64,000 nucleotides of DNA from Cyanobacterium aponinum PCC 10605 (GCF_000317675.1 NC_019776.1:3596001-3660000); one strand, 5' to 3'. Positions 1 to 7,762 are shown, numbered from the stretch's first letter. Numbers and translations: made by a program. Notes: a model not told the origin generated them from the letters alone.

Positions 1-397
1 GAGCAACTTTAACTACTTCTGCAGTAACACTAACGTTATAATCGAAGCTAGAAGGGGTTTTAGCATCTTCTTGCAATGAACCATCCATCATTACGCTGGT
101 GAAACCATTACGAATAGCACTATAACAAGTTGCAGGGCTGTTACCATGATCTTGGTGCATAGCAACGGGAATATGAGGATAGGTTTCCACAGCCGCTAAG
201 ATTAAATGACGGAGGAAGTTTTCTCCAGCATAAGAACGAGCACCACGAGAAGCCTGTAAGATAACGGGACTATCAGTTTCATTAGCCGCATTCATAATGG
301 CTAAGATTTGCTCTAAGTTATTAACGTTAAATGCAGGGATACCGTAATCATTCTCGGCGGCGTGGTCTAACAATAACCGCATGGGGACTAAAGCCAT
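1..397 (-). CDS. fbaA: Class II fructose-1,6-bisphosphate aldolase, 5' part (runs off left edge)
   Basis: The minus-strand reading begins [16 protein letters not shown] and continues with [18 protein letters not shown] and VAMHQDHGN, which is the N-terminal third of class II (zinc-dependent) fructose-bisphosphate aldolase. The His of the QDHG segment belongs to the metal/substrate site of the family. The enzyme interconverts fructose-1,6-bisphosphate with DHAP and glyceraldehyde-3-phosphate in glycolysis and the Calvin cycle, in the cytosol. A very strong ribosome binding site (AAGGAGGATA on the minus strand, 401-410) stands just before the ATG and fixes the start. About 132 codons are visible; the C-terminus lies beyond position 1. 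Confidence 0.93.
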   Translation of the reverse strand, partial: MALVPMRLLLDHAAENDYGIPAFNVNNLEQILAIMNAANETDSPVILQASRGARSYAGENFLRHLILAAVETYPHIPVAMHQDHGNSPATCYSAIRNGFTSVMMDGSLQEDAKTPSSFDYNVSVTAEVVKVA

Positions 398-516
398 AAA
401 TATCCTCCTTAAGTTTTTCTTTATTTTATTTTAGAATTTTCTTTGTTAAGAATCTTAACCTATTATGGGTCGATCTTAGGATATTTTTTGACTTTTGTGT
501 AGCTTCTTGAGAGAAT

Positions 517-1029
517 TTAGCGATTTTGTCCTTGACGAGACATCTTTCTGTCCGCCATCATGTTTGCCCATTCTTGTCTTTGTTCAGGGGTTAATACGGC
601 CCTCATTTCTAACATACTTTCAAATCTCAAATTATGAATTTGTTGATCTAGGGTAACTATTTTTTGATGCTGCGATCGCAATTGAGACTCATTTTGATTA
701 TTACGCATCATTTGACTAAGAGTATTTCTTTCAGTGCGAATTTGTTCTCTTAAACTATTAAACTGAGGTTGATACTTATTACGTATCTGAGTCATTTGAT
801 TTCGTTGTTCAGCAGTCAAGTTCAATCTTTCGATTAATTTTTCTCCCTTATATTCTTTATCATCATCACCCCATCTCTTTTGGGCAACAATTTGGGAAGA
901 CTCAGTGGAAACACTTAAACGAGAATTTACATTAAGATTCTGTTCATAATTAGAAGCCGAAGCATTGCCAGTAAAACCAAAACCAGCTATAGTAACAAAA
1001 ATCAAGGAATGACGAATTAAATTATTCAT
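517..1029 (-). CDS. Spy/CpxP-like periplasmic LTXXQ-motif protein
   Basis: This is a 170-residue protein with an N-terminal signal-like hydrophobic segment (residues about 8-25, ending near ASA) and a helical, charged, glutamine-rich body. It carries two copies of the family signature: LTAEQR near residue 71 and LTPEQR near residue 145. That pairing is the hallmark of Spy/CpxP-type periplasmic chaperones, which bind unfolded proteins or sense envelope stress. It stands alone between fbaA and a toxin-antitoxin pair, both on separate transcripts as far as can be seen. An exact role (Spy-like chaperone or metal-stress protein) cannot be decided from sequence. The ATG is preceded by GGAGGG, a good ribosome binding site. 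Confidence 0.72.
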   Translation of the reverse strand: MNNLIRHSLIFVTIAGFGFTGNASASNYEQNLNVNSRLSVSTESSQIVAQKRWGDDDKEYKGEKLIERLNLTAEQRNQMTQIRNKYQPQFNSLREQIRTERNTLSQMMRNNQNESQLRSQHQKIVTLDQQIHNLRFESMLEMRAVLTPEQRQEWANMMADRKMSRQGQNR

Positions 1030-1415
1030 AATTAAAACCCTCCATAAAAATACAAGTATTTAGTTAATAAGCCCCCAATAAATTAAAATAATCACTCAGT
1101 TATTTAATATCGTGGTTGCTATATTTTTAGACCGTCGATTTTTACAAAAAGTTCATCCCAAAATTTCAGCTAAATAAAATATTAAGCGTTGGTGATTTGA
1201 GCTATTATTTTTTGTTGTAAGTCGAAGGCAAGAACGGGACTTACAAGCATCGCTCACAGTTAGCAGTGACACCCCCTTGGCAAAGGGCAAAAATAACCCA
1301 TATTTAGACTTTGGCTTTATATCTTCACATAGTTTTTTCTGTGTTTCATATCTTTATTCAGCAATATCCTAGGCTAGAATAGAAATAATATAATGTCGAT
1401 AAGAAAGATAGAATT
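1030..1415. repeat. Intergenic region with dispersed repeat GATTTGAGCTAT...TCGAAGGCAAGAA
   Basis: No gene is seen. Positions about 1188-1235 hold a repeat (GGTGATTTGAGCTATTATTT and then TTGT, AAGTCGAAGGCAAGAA) that recurs near 34645-34690 and, in part, near 20767-20800. The rest is AT-rich. The last 50 bases carry the promoter region of the following antitoxin-toxin pair. Confidence 0.6.
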
Positions 1416-1622
1416 ATGAGTTCGATCAAAATTTTAAAAGCAAAAAATAAAGATGCTAATTATTATCGCAAAAAAATAGGAATTAAAAAAAAAGATCCAG
1501 AAAAACTAAAAAAATTATTTGACTCTTTAAATAAAGATTTAGAAGAAATGGCAAAAAGTAGTAATATGACTGTTGAAGAATTAGTCAATATATTAGATCC
1601 TAGTAATCCATTTTCTTTTTAA
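1416..1622 (+). CDS. Putative antitoxin of a VapBC-like pair
   Basis: A 68-residue lysine-rich protein with no recognised fold that ends two bases before a PIN-domain gene. The small size, very basic N-terminal half (residues 1-33), short helical acidic stretch (LNKDLEEMAK) and tight spacing match the antitoxin position of a type II toxin-antitoxin operon. I do not recognise a specific VapB family (AbrB, RHH or Phd) in it. The function is therefore inferred from the neighbour alone. An alternative is an unrelated small protein co-transcribed with the PIN gene. Confidence 0.6.
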   Translation: MSSIKILKAKNKDANYYRKKIGIKKKDPEKLKKLFDSLNKDLEEMAKSSNMTVEELVNILDPSNPFSF

Positions 1623-1624
1623 CG

Positions 1625-2065
1625 ATGTTTTTAGTTGTAGATGCCAATATCTTAATTGGTGAATTATTAAGAAAAAGAGGACAAGAAATAATCTTAAATC
1701 CGATGTTAACTCTTTATGTCTCAGAAAGAGTATTTAGTGAGGCAAATTATGAATTAGATAAAAGGGTTAACTTTATGATTCAACAAAAACGATTAACTCA
1801 AAATGAAGGAAAGAAAAGATTAGGGGATGCGAAGTTAATTGTCGAAAGTCTTAATATGGTCATTTTTTCTGACTATCAACATTTAGAAAATCATGCAAAA
1901 AATTTAATTCCTAGAGACTTAAATGACTGGGAAACAGTAGCGATTTCAATTCTACTTGATGTTGATATTTGGACTAAAGATTCTGATTTTATTGGTTGTG
2001 GAAGAGCGACTTGGACAACGGATACTTTAATATATTTAATTAATGCTAATCTGTTAACAATTTAA
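1625..2065 (+). CDS. PIN-domain ribonuclease (VapC-like toxin)
   Basis: A 146-residue protein with the PIN-domain layout: VVDANIL at residues 4-10 gives the first catalytic Asp (D6), DWETVAIS near residue 101 supplies the central acidic residues, and TKDSDF near residue 118 supplies the last Asp pair. PIN domains are Mg-dependent single-strand RNases; in VapC toxins they cleave tRNA or rRNA. It follows the small basic ORF by 2 nt and is probably translationally coupled to it. The C-terminal WTTDTL segment is typical of this PIN subgroup. Solid as a PIN protein; the toxin role is inferred. Confidence 0.82.
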   Translation: MFLVVDANILIGELLRKRGQEIILNPMLTLYVSERVFSEANYELDKRVNFMIQQKRLTQNEGKKRLGDAKLIVESLNMVIFSDYQHLENHAKNLIPRDLNDWETVAISILLDVDIWTKDSDFIGCGRATWTTDTLIYLINANLLTI

Positions 2066-2078
2066 GGTATTTTCCTGT

Positions 2079-2198
2079 TTAAAAGTCACAAAGTGATGTT
2101 TCTGATCGAGGAGTTATTTTATTTAAGTCAATACTGATTCCTGTTAATTGTTTTAATTCCTCAGAATTAAAGTAAAGTTGTTGTAAATCTTGTTTCAT
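2079..2198 (-). CDS. Small ORF of 39 residues, possible real gene or remnant
   Basis: A minus-strand ATG ORF (MKQDLQQLYFNSEELKQLTG and onward) fills the gap between the PIN gene and chlD. The peptide is acidic, well ordered in codon use and ends DFstop. I do not recognise it; it could be the N-terminal end of a truncated gene because it looks like a protein start with no downstream domain. There is no clear ribosome binding site. Low confidence. Confidence 0.3.
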   Translation of the reverse strand: MKQDLQQLYFNSEELKQLTGISIDLNKITPRSETSLCDF

Positions 2199-2382
2199 AA
2201 TACATTAAATTGTTAAGATAATTGGGTTATATAGCCGTAATAATAATATTGCTAAAAACTTTACGAAAGTTATATTTTAATGATATTATCTTGTCGTGTA
2301 TTTTAAGACGGATTAAGTCATTGTCAATGTACGGTAAAATATAGGTTTGATTAACATTGCATTTATAATAATCACTATATTA

Positions 2383-4428
2383 ATGCCAACACTAAAAACT
2401 ATTAATACAAACTTTCCTTTAACTGCCGTTATTGGGCAACAAGCCATTAAAACCGCCCTTCTCCTCGCCGCCGTTGATCCTCAATTGGGGGGAGTTGCGA
2501 TCGCAGGTAAACGGGGTACAGCAAAATCAGTTATGGCTAGGGGAATCCATGCCCTATTACCTCCTATTGAAGTAATCAAAGATAGTCGTTTCAACTGTGA
2601 TCCCGATAATCGACAAGATTGGGATAGTGAAACCCTCGAAATTTATGGCAACACCCCTAGAGAGGAAATCCCCACGGAAGTAATACCTGCCCCTTTTGTG
2701 CAAATACCTTTAGGTACAACGGAAGATAGGCTTTTGGGTTCGGTGGATGTGGAAGAGTCCGTTAAGCGTGGTGAACCAGTATTTCAGCCCGGATTGTTAG
2801 CACAGGCACACCGTGGGGTTTTATATATCGATGAAATTAACTTGTTAGATGACCAAATCGCCAATCAACTGTTAAGCGTCTTAACCGATGGTAAAAATCA
2901 AATTGAACGGGAAGGCATCAGTTTTGCGCATCCATGCAAACCTTTACTCATCGCTACCTATAACCCCGAAGAAGGGGCATTGCGAGAACATTTATTGGAT
3001 AGAGTTGCGATCGCGCTTAGTGCTGATGGAGTATTGGCGTTAGATGAAAGAGTCCAAGCGGTGGATCAAGTGATCGATTATGCGGCTTCCCCTCAACAAT
3101 TCTTGCAACAATATGATGAGGATATGGACGCACTGAAAACCGAGATTATCCTTGCAAGGGAGTGGATTAAAGAAGTAAAAATTACTCAAGATCAGGTTAA
3201 GTATTTAGTGCAAGAAGCCATCAGAGGGGCAGTAGAAGGGCATAGAGCGGAGATTTTCGCTGTCAGGGTAGCTATGGCATCGGCGGCATTAGAAGGACGC
3301 AATAACGTCAGCGCGGATGATTTGCGTAAAGCGGTGGAATTGGTGATTGTACCTCGCTCAACCCTGATTCAAACACCCCCAGATGAGCAAATGCAACCTC
3401 CTCCACCTCCCCCACCACCACAACCCCAAGATCAAGGAGAAGATGAAGGGGAAAATCAAGATCAGGATCAAGATGATTCCCAAGAAGAAGATAAAAAAGA
3501 TAATGAAAATCAAGAACAGGATGAAACTCCGCAAATTCCCGAGGAGTTTGTTTTTGATGTGGAAGGGGTGATTTTAGATCCCAGTGTCTTGTATTTTGCC
3601 CAACAGATGCAAAGACAGGGTAAGTCCGGTGCTCGTAACCTCATTTTCACCGATGATCGAGGACGCTATATTAAGCCCATGTTACCAAAAGGGAAAGTAA
3701 GACGTATCGCTGTTGATGCCACATTGAGGGCGGCGGCACCCTATCAAAAAAGTCGCCGTGAACGCTATCCTAATCGCCGTGTTATCGTGGAGCAGAGTGA
3801 TTTGAGGTCAAAACGCCTCGCAAGGAAAGCAGGGGCTTTAATCGTCTTTGTGGTGGATGCGTCCGGATCGATGGCTCTTAATCGGATGCAGTCGGCAAAG
3901 GGTGCGGTAATGCGGTTATTAACGGAAGCCTACGAAAATCGAGATCAGGTGGCGTTAATTCCCTTCCGAGGTGAACAGGCGGACGTATTATTGCCTCCTA
4001 CTCGTTCCATTACTTTAGCCCGTACCCGTTTGGAAACCTTGCCTTGCGGTGGTGGTTCGCCTTTATCCCATGCCTTAACTCAGGCGGTTCATGTGGGGGT
4101 AAATGCCCAGATGTCGGGGGATATTGGACAGGTTGTCATTGTGGCGATTACGGACGGACGGGGGAATATTCCTTTGGCGCGATCTCTCGGTGAAACCCTT
4201 GAAGAAGGAGAAAAACCCGATATTAAGGCGGAATTGTTGGATATTGCCACGAAAATCCGTGCTATGGGCATGAAATTGCTGGTTATCGACACGGAGAAGA
4301 AGTTTGTTTCTACTGGCTTCGGTAAGGAGTTGGCTAAACAAGCAGGAGGTAATTATTATCAGTTACCAAAGGCTACAGATCAGGCTATTGCGAATATGGC
4401 AAAGGGTGCGATCGCTGATTTGAAGTAG
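2383..4428 (+). CDS. chlD: Magnesium chelatase subunit D
   Basis: Subunit D of the ATP-dependent enzyme that inserts Mg2+ into protoporphyrin IX, the first committed step of chlorophyll synthesis. The 681-residue protein has an AAA+ module at residues about 10-330 with a Walker A-like loop AGKRGTAKS (about 41-49) and LYIDEINLL as Walker B. It then has a linker rich in proline and acidic residues (about 330-390) and a C-terminal von Willebrand A domain whose MIDAS motif DASGSM starts at residue 492. I chose the ATG at 2383 over the upstream TTG at 2347, because [20 protein letters not shown] is the family-like N-terminus and the 12 extra residues are hydrophobic and unlike the family. It forms a complex with ChlI and ChlH, which are not in this window. 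Confidence 0.95.
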   Translation: MPTLKTINTNFPLTAVIGQQAIKTALLLAAVDPQLGGVAIAGKRGTAKSVMARGIHALLPPIEVIKDSRFNCDPDNRQDWDSETLEIYGNTPREEIPTEVIPAPFVQIPLGTTEDRLLGSVDVEESVKRGEPVFQPGLLAQAHRGVLYIDEINLLDDQIANQLLSVLTDGKNQIEREGISFAHPCKPLLIATYNPEEGALREHLLDRVAIALSADGVLALDERVQAVDQVIDYAASPQQFLQQYDEDMDALKTEIILAREWIKEVKITQDQVKYLVQEAIRGAVEGHRAEIFAVRVAMASAALEGRNNVSADDLRKAVELVIVPRSTLIQTPPDEQMQPPPPPPPPQPQDQGEDEGENQDQDQDDSQEEDKKDNENQEQDETPQIPEEFVFDVEGVILDPSVLYFAQQMQRQGKSGARNLIFTDDRGRYIKPMLPKGKVRRIAVDATLRAAAPYQKSRRERYPNRRVIVEQSDLRSKRLARKAGALIVFVVDASGSMALNRMQSAKGAVMRLLTEAYENRDQVALIPFRGEQADVLLPPTRSITLARTRLETLPCGGGSPLSHALTQAVHVGVNAQMSGDIGQVVIVAITDGRGNIPLARSLGETLEEGEKPDIKAELLDIATKIRAMGMKLLVIDTEKKFVSTGFGKELAKQAGGNYYQLPKATDQAIANMAKGAIADLK

Positions 4429-4436
4429 GATTAATT

Positions 4437-4473
4437 TAGGTTGGTGTTGAGTTTTATCATTCAAGCCAACCTA
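4437..4473 (+). terminator. Inverted repeat after chlD, possible terminator
   Basis: TAGGTTGG (4437-4444) pairs perfectly with CCAACCTA (4466-4473) around a 21-nt loop, starting 8 bases after the chlD stop. There is no clear T run, so it may act as a weak or 3'-protecting structure instead of a classic intrinsic terminator. Confidence 0.4.
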
Positions 4474-4565
4474 CTAAATAAATGTTAACTGACTATATTG
4501 TTTTCGTAAAGAGATAAAGAATATTATAATTACAATACTCACTATAGCAGTCCTAGTTATCAAAT

Positions 4566-5057
4566 ATGGATATAACAACTAAAGAAATAGAACAATTAGA
4601 ATATGCCTTATTTGAGGAAGAAGTCCGTTTAAAGAGAGAACATATTGAGCTAAAAAAAGAGTTAAAATTACTTTCTGAAAAATTACCTCAAACACTCTTA
4701 TCAAGTCATAAATTTAATATAATGATGCAGATGGAAAACATCGAAAAAAAAATTAAAAATGATTTGATAATGTTAGCTAGAAAAAAAGATGAAATAGAAA
4801 GAAAAAAAAGCTATCAAAGAATTTTGGATTATAAGAGACAAGAACAACTTTATAAAGCAAAGGAAGCACTGGCGAAGATTAAGTCTGAAATAAATCAAAA
4901 AAAATCTCATCCGTCTTATTCTATTAACAGTCGTGTTGTTGTCAATTCAAAAATTAGCAAATATGAAGAACTATATTCTGAAATTAAAAACAATTTATCT
5001 TCTTTATCAATTGATCAAAAATTGGAATTAGCAGAGTTATTATTAGAAAATTTATAA
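4566..5057 (+). CDS. Coiled-coil hypothetical protein
   Basis: A 163-residue, highly charged protein (rich in E and K) that is almost entirely predicted helix. Heptad-like stretches at residues about 10-110 suggest a long coiled coil. There is no signal peptide and no membrane segment. The C-terminus ELAELLLENL resembles short helices at the ends of addiction-module proteins, but no family is recognised. It opens the accessory strip of small genes between 4.5 and 7.8 kb and has the same AT-rich, lysine-rich character as its neighbours. Its function is unknown. Confidence 0.6.
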   Translation: MDITTKEIEQLEYALFEEEVRLKREHIELKKELKLLSEKLPQTLLSSHKFNIMMQMENIEKKIKNDLIMLARKKDEIERKKSYQRILDYKRQEQLYKAKEALAKIKSEINQKKSHPSYSINSRVVVNSKISKYEELYSEIKNNLSSLSIDQKLELAELLLENL

Positions 5058-5087
5058 ATTTAACTAAAAAAGTATGACATCCTTATC

Positions 5088-5185
5088 TGAAGTAATGTTG
5101 GTATGGTTGAGGAGTTCGATGGTGCTTATGAGGTTATGTTGGTGGTTGGAGGTTCGATCATATCTGATAAGATATAATTAAATAA
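5088..5185 (+). repeat. TA-strip repeat block 1 with TATAAT box
   Basis: Two imperfect tandem units of about 38-45 nt (core: GTAATGTTG, then GGTT, AGG, TTCGATC, CTTATGAG). The block closes with GATAAGATATAATTAAATAA, in which TATAAT lies at 5173-5178. The block ends about 35 nt before the next gene, so it probably supplies its promoter. Related blocks lie at 5734, 6334, 6970 and 7672. Confidence 0.65.
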
Positions 5186-5219
5186 ATTTACTATATATTT
5201 AGAGGTAGAATTGTCAATT

Positions 5220-5432
5220 ATGATTAGCAAAACGATCGATTTATCAGAAGAAAAAATCAAAGAATTATTAAAAGAAGTTTTGATAGAACTGATGGAAACT
5301 AAAAAGGATGATTTTCAAGAACTGTTTTTAGAAGTTATAGAAGAAATAGGTTTAAAAAATGCTATTAAAGAAGGTAGAAAAAATGATTTTGTTGCTGAAG
5401 AAGATATATTTTTATTGTTAGAAAATAATTAG
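5220..5432 (+). CDS. Antitoxin of a RelE-type pair
   Basis: A protein of about 70 residues, strongly acidic and helical, ending 2 bases before the RelE-like toxin gene. The ILLLLENN-type tail and the small acidic body fit the toxin-wrapping antitoxins of RelE/ParE systems; no DNA-binding motif is recognised. Start choice: ATG at 5220 is listed. The in-frame TTG at 5211 has better spacing (5 nt) from AGAGG at 5201-5205 and may be the real start, adding three residues. The antitoxin identity is inferred from size and neighbour. Confidence 0.65.
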   Translation: MISKTIDLSEEKIKELLKEVLIELMETKKDDFQELFLEVIEEIGLKNAIKEGRKNDFVAEEDIFLLLENN

Positions 5433-5434
5433 AG

Positions 5435-5701
5435 ATGAAAGTAAAATTTGAATCAGCTTTTGCTAAGGATTTACAAAAAATAAAAGATAAAAAACTGTCT
5501 GAACAAATAAAATATGTGATCTTAGAGTGTAAAAAAGCAGAATTATTCAATCAAGTTAAAAATGTAAAAAAACTAACAGGATATAATAACTTCTACCGTA
5601 TCAAAATTAGAGATTATAGAATAGGTTTAGAGATACAAGAAGATACAATTATTTTCACTAGATTTCTTCATCGCAAAGATATTTATAAATACTTTCCCTA
5701 A
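5435..5701 (+). CDS. RelE/ParE-family toxin
   Basis: An 88-residue basic protein with the RelE/mRNA interferase layout: an N-terminal KVKFESAFAKDLQKI helix, a central LTGYNNFYRIKIRDYRIGLE segment, and the closing FLHRKDIYKYFP. In this family the Arg of YRIGLE and the basic/aromatic residues of HRKDIYKYFP contribute to ribosome-dependent mRNA cleavage. It lies 2 bases after its antitoxin, in the same operon. The ORF is intact, in contrast to the next two toxins in the strip. It could instead be a ParE (gyrase) relative; the family is clear, the target is not. Confidence 0.82.
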   Translation: MKVKFESAFAKDLQKIKDKKLSEQIKYVILECKKAELFNQVKNVKKLTGYNNFYRIKIRDYRIGLEIQEDTIIFTRFLHRKDIYKYFP

Positions 5702-5733
5702 CTACTTAATTATTCTAATTTAGATGAATGCGA

Positions 5734-5845
5734 TCGCTCTTCTGAAGTAATGTTGATTGGTTAAAGGTGCGATCATACTTATGAGGTAATTTTTATTGGT
5801 TTAGGGGGTGCGATCGTGCCTCATCAGATATAATTAAATAATATT
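5734..5845 (+). repeat. TA-strip repeat block 2 with TATAAT box
   Basis: Two tandem units (TCTGAAGTAATGTTGATTGG then TTAAAGGTGCGATCAT; TTATGAGGTAATTTTTATTG then GTTTAGGGGGTGCGATCG) followed by CATCAGATATAATTAAATAA. TATAAT is at 5829-5834. The block has the same architecture and the same distance to the following gene as block 1. Confidence 0.7.
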
Positions 5846-5867
5846 AGAGTTGACTAATAAGTAGAAA

Positions 5868-6095
5868 ATGGAATCCATAGAACGTATCACGATCAATCCT
5901 CATATTTGTCATGGTAAACCTTGTATCAGAGGCTTACGTTATCCTGTGGAAATGATTTTAGAATTATTAAGTGCGGGGATGACAACAGAAGAAATTTTGC
6001 TAGACTACGAAGATTTAGAATTAGAAGATATTTTAGCCGTTTTATCTTTTGCTACCAAATTAACGCAGGTAAAAAGTATATCTTTGATTAAATAA
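5868..6095 (+). CDS. DUF433 antitoxin-like protein
   Basis: A 75-residue DUF433 protein with the signature order RITINPHICHGKPCIRG, then RYPVEMILELL, GMTTEEILLDY and LEDILAVLSFA. DUF433 proteins contain a winged/HTH-like fold and form the antitoxin half of two-gene modules with a DUF5615 PIN-like partner. The stop overlaps the ATG of the next reading frame (TAATG at 6093-6097), the expected operon arrangement. The partner is broken (see 6095-6323), so this antitoxin is probably an orphan survivor. Confidence 0.85.
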   Translation: MESIERITINPHICHGKPCIRGLRYPVEMILELLSAGMTTEEILLDYEDLELEDILAVLSFATKLTQVKSISLIK

Positions 6096-6323
6096 TGAAA
6101 TTTCTTGTCAATATCAATATATTGTTGTTACTAAAGACAAAGATTTTTTAGATTCATTTATTCTTAGGAAAAACCTTATAAACTTTTATTAATAACAACA
6201 GGAAATATAAAAAATAGCGATTTAATTAATATATTATCTAATAATTTATTAGAAATAATTACCCTATTTGAAAATCATTATTTTATTGAAGTTAATCAAA
6301 CTCAGATTACTATTCATCAATAA
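6095..6323 (+). pseudogene. Broken DUF5615 PIN-like toxin gene
   Basis: The ATG overlaps the DUF433 stop, and the first codons (MKFLV) match the usual DUF5615 start. The reading then jumps into YIVVTKDKDFLDSFILR, which is the TKDxDF region normally found about 55-60 residues into the family. After that a missing A in the run of A at about 6170 shifts the frame; in the shifted frame KPYKLLLITTGNIKN and a normal C-terminus ending TIHQ follow. So there is an internal deletion of roughly 50 codons plus a frameshift. The toxin is certainly non-functional if the sequence is right. Confidence 0.8.
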
Positions 6324-6333
6324 TTATATCGAG

Positions 6334-6480
6334 CTTCTGAAGTAATATTGATTTGGTTGAGGCGGTGCGATCGCTCTTAGGTCATAATATTGATATGGTT
6401 TAAGGTTCGATCATACTTATGAGGTAATTTTGACTGGTTTAGGGGGTGCGATTGTGCTTAGGGAGGGTTCGATCACTAAA
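6334..6480 (+). repeat. TA-strip repeat block 3
   Basis: Three to four tandem units: TTCTGAAGTAATATTGATTT with GGTTGAGGCGGTGCGATCGC; GGTCATAATATTGATATGG with AGGTTCGATCAT; TTATGAGGTAATTTTGACTG with GGGGGTGCGATTG; and a short GGGAGGGTTCGATCAC. The second and third units are nearly identical to units of block 2. There is no perfect TATAAT here; TATATA at about 6491 may serve for hicB. Confidence 0.65.
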
Positions 6481-6532
6481 ATAAGTTAATATATAGGCAA
6501 AATCAATGTTATTTTAATCAAGATAAGTCAAA

Positions 6533-6739
6533 ATGATTGTTAAAGCAATATTAGAATGGGATGAGGAAGCACAATCTTATTCAGCTACTTGTCCTGAATT
6601 AAACTATATTTCTTCCTGCGGAGACACAAAAGAAGAAGCAATCGAAAACTTAAAAGATGCAATTCAATTACTTTTAGAACCAATACCCGAAATTTCATCG
6701 AATACTGATATTAATAATCGCATCGAAATTTTAGTTTAA
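6533..6739 (+). CDS. hicB: HicB-family antitoxin
   Basis: A 68-residue protein with the HicB fold signature: IVKAILEWDEEAQSYSATCP (a degenerate RNase H-like sheet), then GDTKEEAIENLKDAIQLLLE. HicB binds and blocks HicA, a small dsRBD-like mRNA interferase. The C-terminal DNA-binding part seen in long HicB proteins is absent, so this is the short form. The HicA gene 13 bases downstream is frameshifted, so the antitoxin is probably an orphan. Confidence 0.83.
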   Translation: MIVKAILEWDEEAQSYSATCPELNYISSCGDTKEEAIENLKDAIQLLLEPIPEISSNTDINNRIEILV

Positions 6740-6752
6740 AAAACAATTCAAA

Positions 6753-6969
6753 ATGTTTTCTAAATCTCCTCGTTTAACATCCAAAGAAATCATTAAGCAA
6801 CTAACTAAAAAAGAACGGTTTTATTGAAATTTCGCAAACGGGTTCTCATCTAAAATTATTCAATAACACTACTCAAAGAACAGCTATTGTACCTATTCAT
6901 CAAGGAAAAATAATTCCTATTGGCACATTAAAAGCCATTGAAAAACAGTCAGGTATTAAGTTTAATTGA
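6753..6969 (+). pseudogene. hicA: Frameshifted HicA toxin gene
   Basis: Frame 1 begins MFSKSPRLTSKEIIKQLTKK, the usual HicA start, and hits a stop (TGA) after ERFY. The +1 frame carries the remainder: GFIEISQTGSHLKLF, TAIVPIHQGKIIPIGTL, then KAIEKQSGIKFN and a stop. The His of GSHLK is the family's catalytic residue. The total span is 217 nt, one more than a multiple of three, so a single inserted base (or two lost) near 6817 explains the break. All other features of a normal roughly 72-residue HicA remain. Confidence 0.85.
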
Positions 6970-7046
6970 TATGGTTAAGAGGTGCGATCGAGCTTATGAG
7001 TTAATGTTGATTGGTTAAGGGTGCGATCGAGCTGATGAGATATAAT
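6970..7046 (+). repeat. TA-strip repeat block 4 with TATAAT box
   Basis: Two units (GATATGGTTAAGAGGTGCGATCG; TTATGAGTTAATGTTGATTG then GTTAAGGGTGCGATCG) followed by GCTGATGAGATATAATGG. TATAAT is at 7041-7046, 25 nt before the next ATG. The block abuts the hicA pseudogene stop. Confidence 0.65.
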
Positions 7047-7070
7047 GGAAAGGATTGGGAGTGAAATATA

Positions 7071-7403
7071 ATGCAGATTCCTAATTTCGATCTCGCTATC
7101 ATTGAAAAATCGAAAATAATCGATTATTTATTGAATATCAATCATAAAAGGGGAGGTTCAAAAGCAAAAATATTGCTTAATTATGGCTATTCTCCTGAAA
7201 ATTGGCAACAATTAGAGTCAGATATTCGCAAGTTTCATCTCAATGCAGAAGTTTCTATAATCAAAGAAACATCCTACGGCATAAGATACGAAATAATATC
7301 AGAAATACTTACTCCTATTCACAAGCCATTATTGATGAAAAGTGTATGGCAAATTGACAAAGGTACAGAAATTCCTCGATTAATTACGATGATTCCTGAA
7401 TAA
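7071..7403 (+). CDS. DUF6883-like protein
   Basis: A 110-residue protein with the pattern IIEKSKIIDYLLN, HKRGGSKAKILLNYGY, then WQQLESDIR, which I recognise as the DUF6883 family, followed by a KSVWQIDKGTEIPRLITMIP tail. No biochemical function is established for the family as far as I know. It stands in the accessory strip directly behind a repeat-promoter block and 21 bases upstream of the DUF4926 gene's ATG, the same two-gene style as the neighbouring toxin-antitoxin pairs. A toxin or immunity role is possible but unproven. Confidence 0.7.
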   Translation: MQIPNFDLAIIEKSKIIDYLLNINHKRGGSKAKILLNYGYSPENWQQLESDIRKFHLNAEVSIIKETSYGIRYEIISEILTPIHKPLLMKSVWQIDKGTEIPRLITMIPE

Positions 7404-7424
7404 AAATTGGAGGTTTTAAACAGT

Positions 7425-7670
7425 ATGAATTTTGCTCTTTATTCTGATGTAATTTTATTAAAAGATATAGTCGAAGATGGTTTATTTGCTGGTGATATTG
7501 GGACAGTGGTAGATATACATAATGTTAGTGGTTTAGAAACTGGTTACAGTGTAGAATTTTTTGATTTGTTAGGAAATACAAGAGCGGTTGTCACGCTACC
7601 TATGAGTTATTTTCGTCAACCGACTAAATCAGATATCCCTACTGTAAGACTTTTAGCTGAGGTTGCCTAA
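7425..7670 (+). CDS. DUF4926 protein
   Basis: An 81-residue protein matching DUF4926: FALYSDVILLKDI, then GLFAGDIGTVVDIH, GYSVEFFDLLGNTRAVVTLP. The composition suggests a small SH3-like beta barrel. I chose ATG 7425 because GGAGG at 7409-7413 lies 11 nt upstream; an in-frame TTG at 7407 sits on top of that site. It is the second gene of a pair with the DUF6883 ORF, in the position of a partner protein. Function unknown. Confidence 0.75.
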   Translation: MNFALYSDVILLKDIVEDGLFAGDIGTVVDIHNVSGLETGYSVEFFDLLGNTRAVVTLPMSYFRQPTKSDIPTVRLLAEVA

Positions 7671-7671
7671 T

Positions 7672-7762
7672 AATGTTGGTATGGTTTAAGGTGCGTACTG
7701 CGTAGCAGATCCCTTCGGATCGCTCTTCTGCATCAATGTTGATTAGTTAAAAGGTTACATAT
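7672..7762 (+). repeat. TA-strip repeat block 5 containing a dispersed palindrome
   Basis: Units like those of blocks 1-4 (AATGTTGGTATGGTTTAAGG and CTTCTGCATCAATGTTGATT) flank a palindromic insert at about 7693-7723. In the insert GCGTACTGCGTAGCAG is followed by GATCC-cttc-GGATC (7708-7721) and a HIP1-like end. Palindromes of this kind are dispersed in many cyanobacterial genomes. This is the last copy of the repeat in the strip. Confidence 0.6.

Noticed and set aside
3383-3571. Plus-strand ORF inside chlD
   Set aside because: It lies out of frame in the Pro/acidic linker of chlD; its lysine-rich peptide is a shadow of a GAA/GAT-rich stretch.
4075-4341. Minus-strand ORFs opposite the chlD VWA domain
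   Set aside because: Antisense to a well conserved domain, no start signal, no family.
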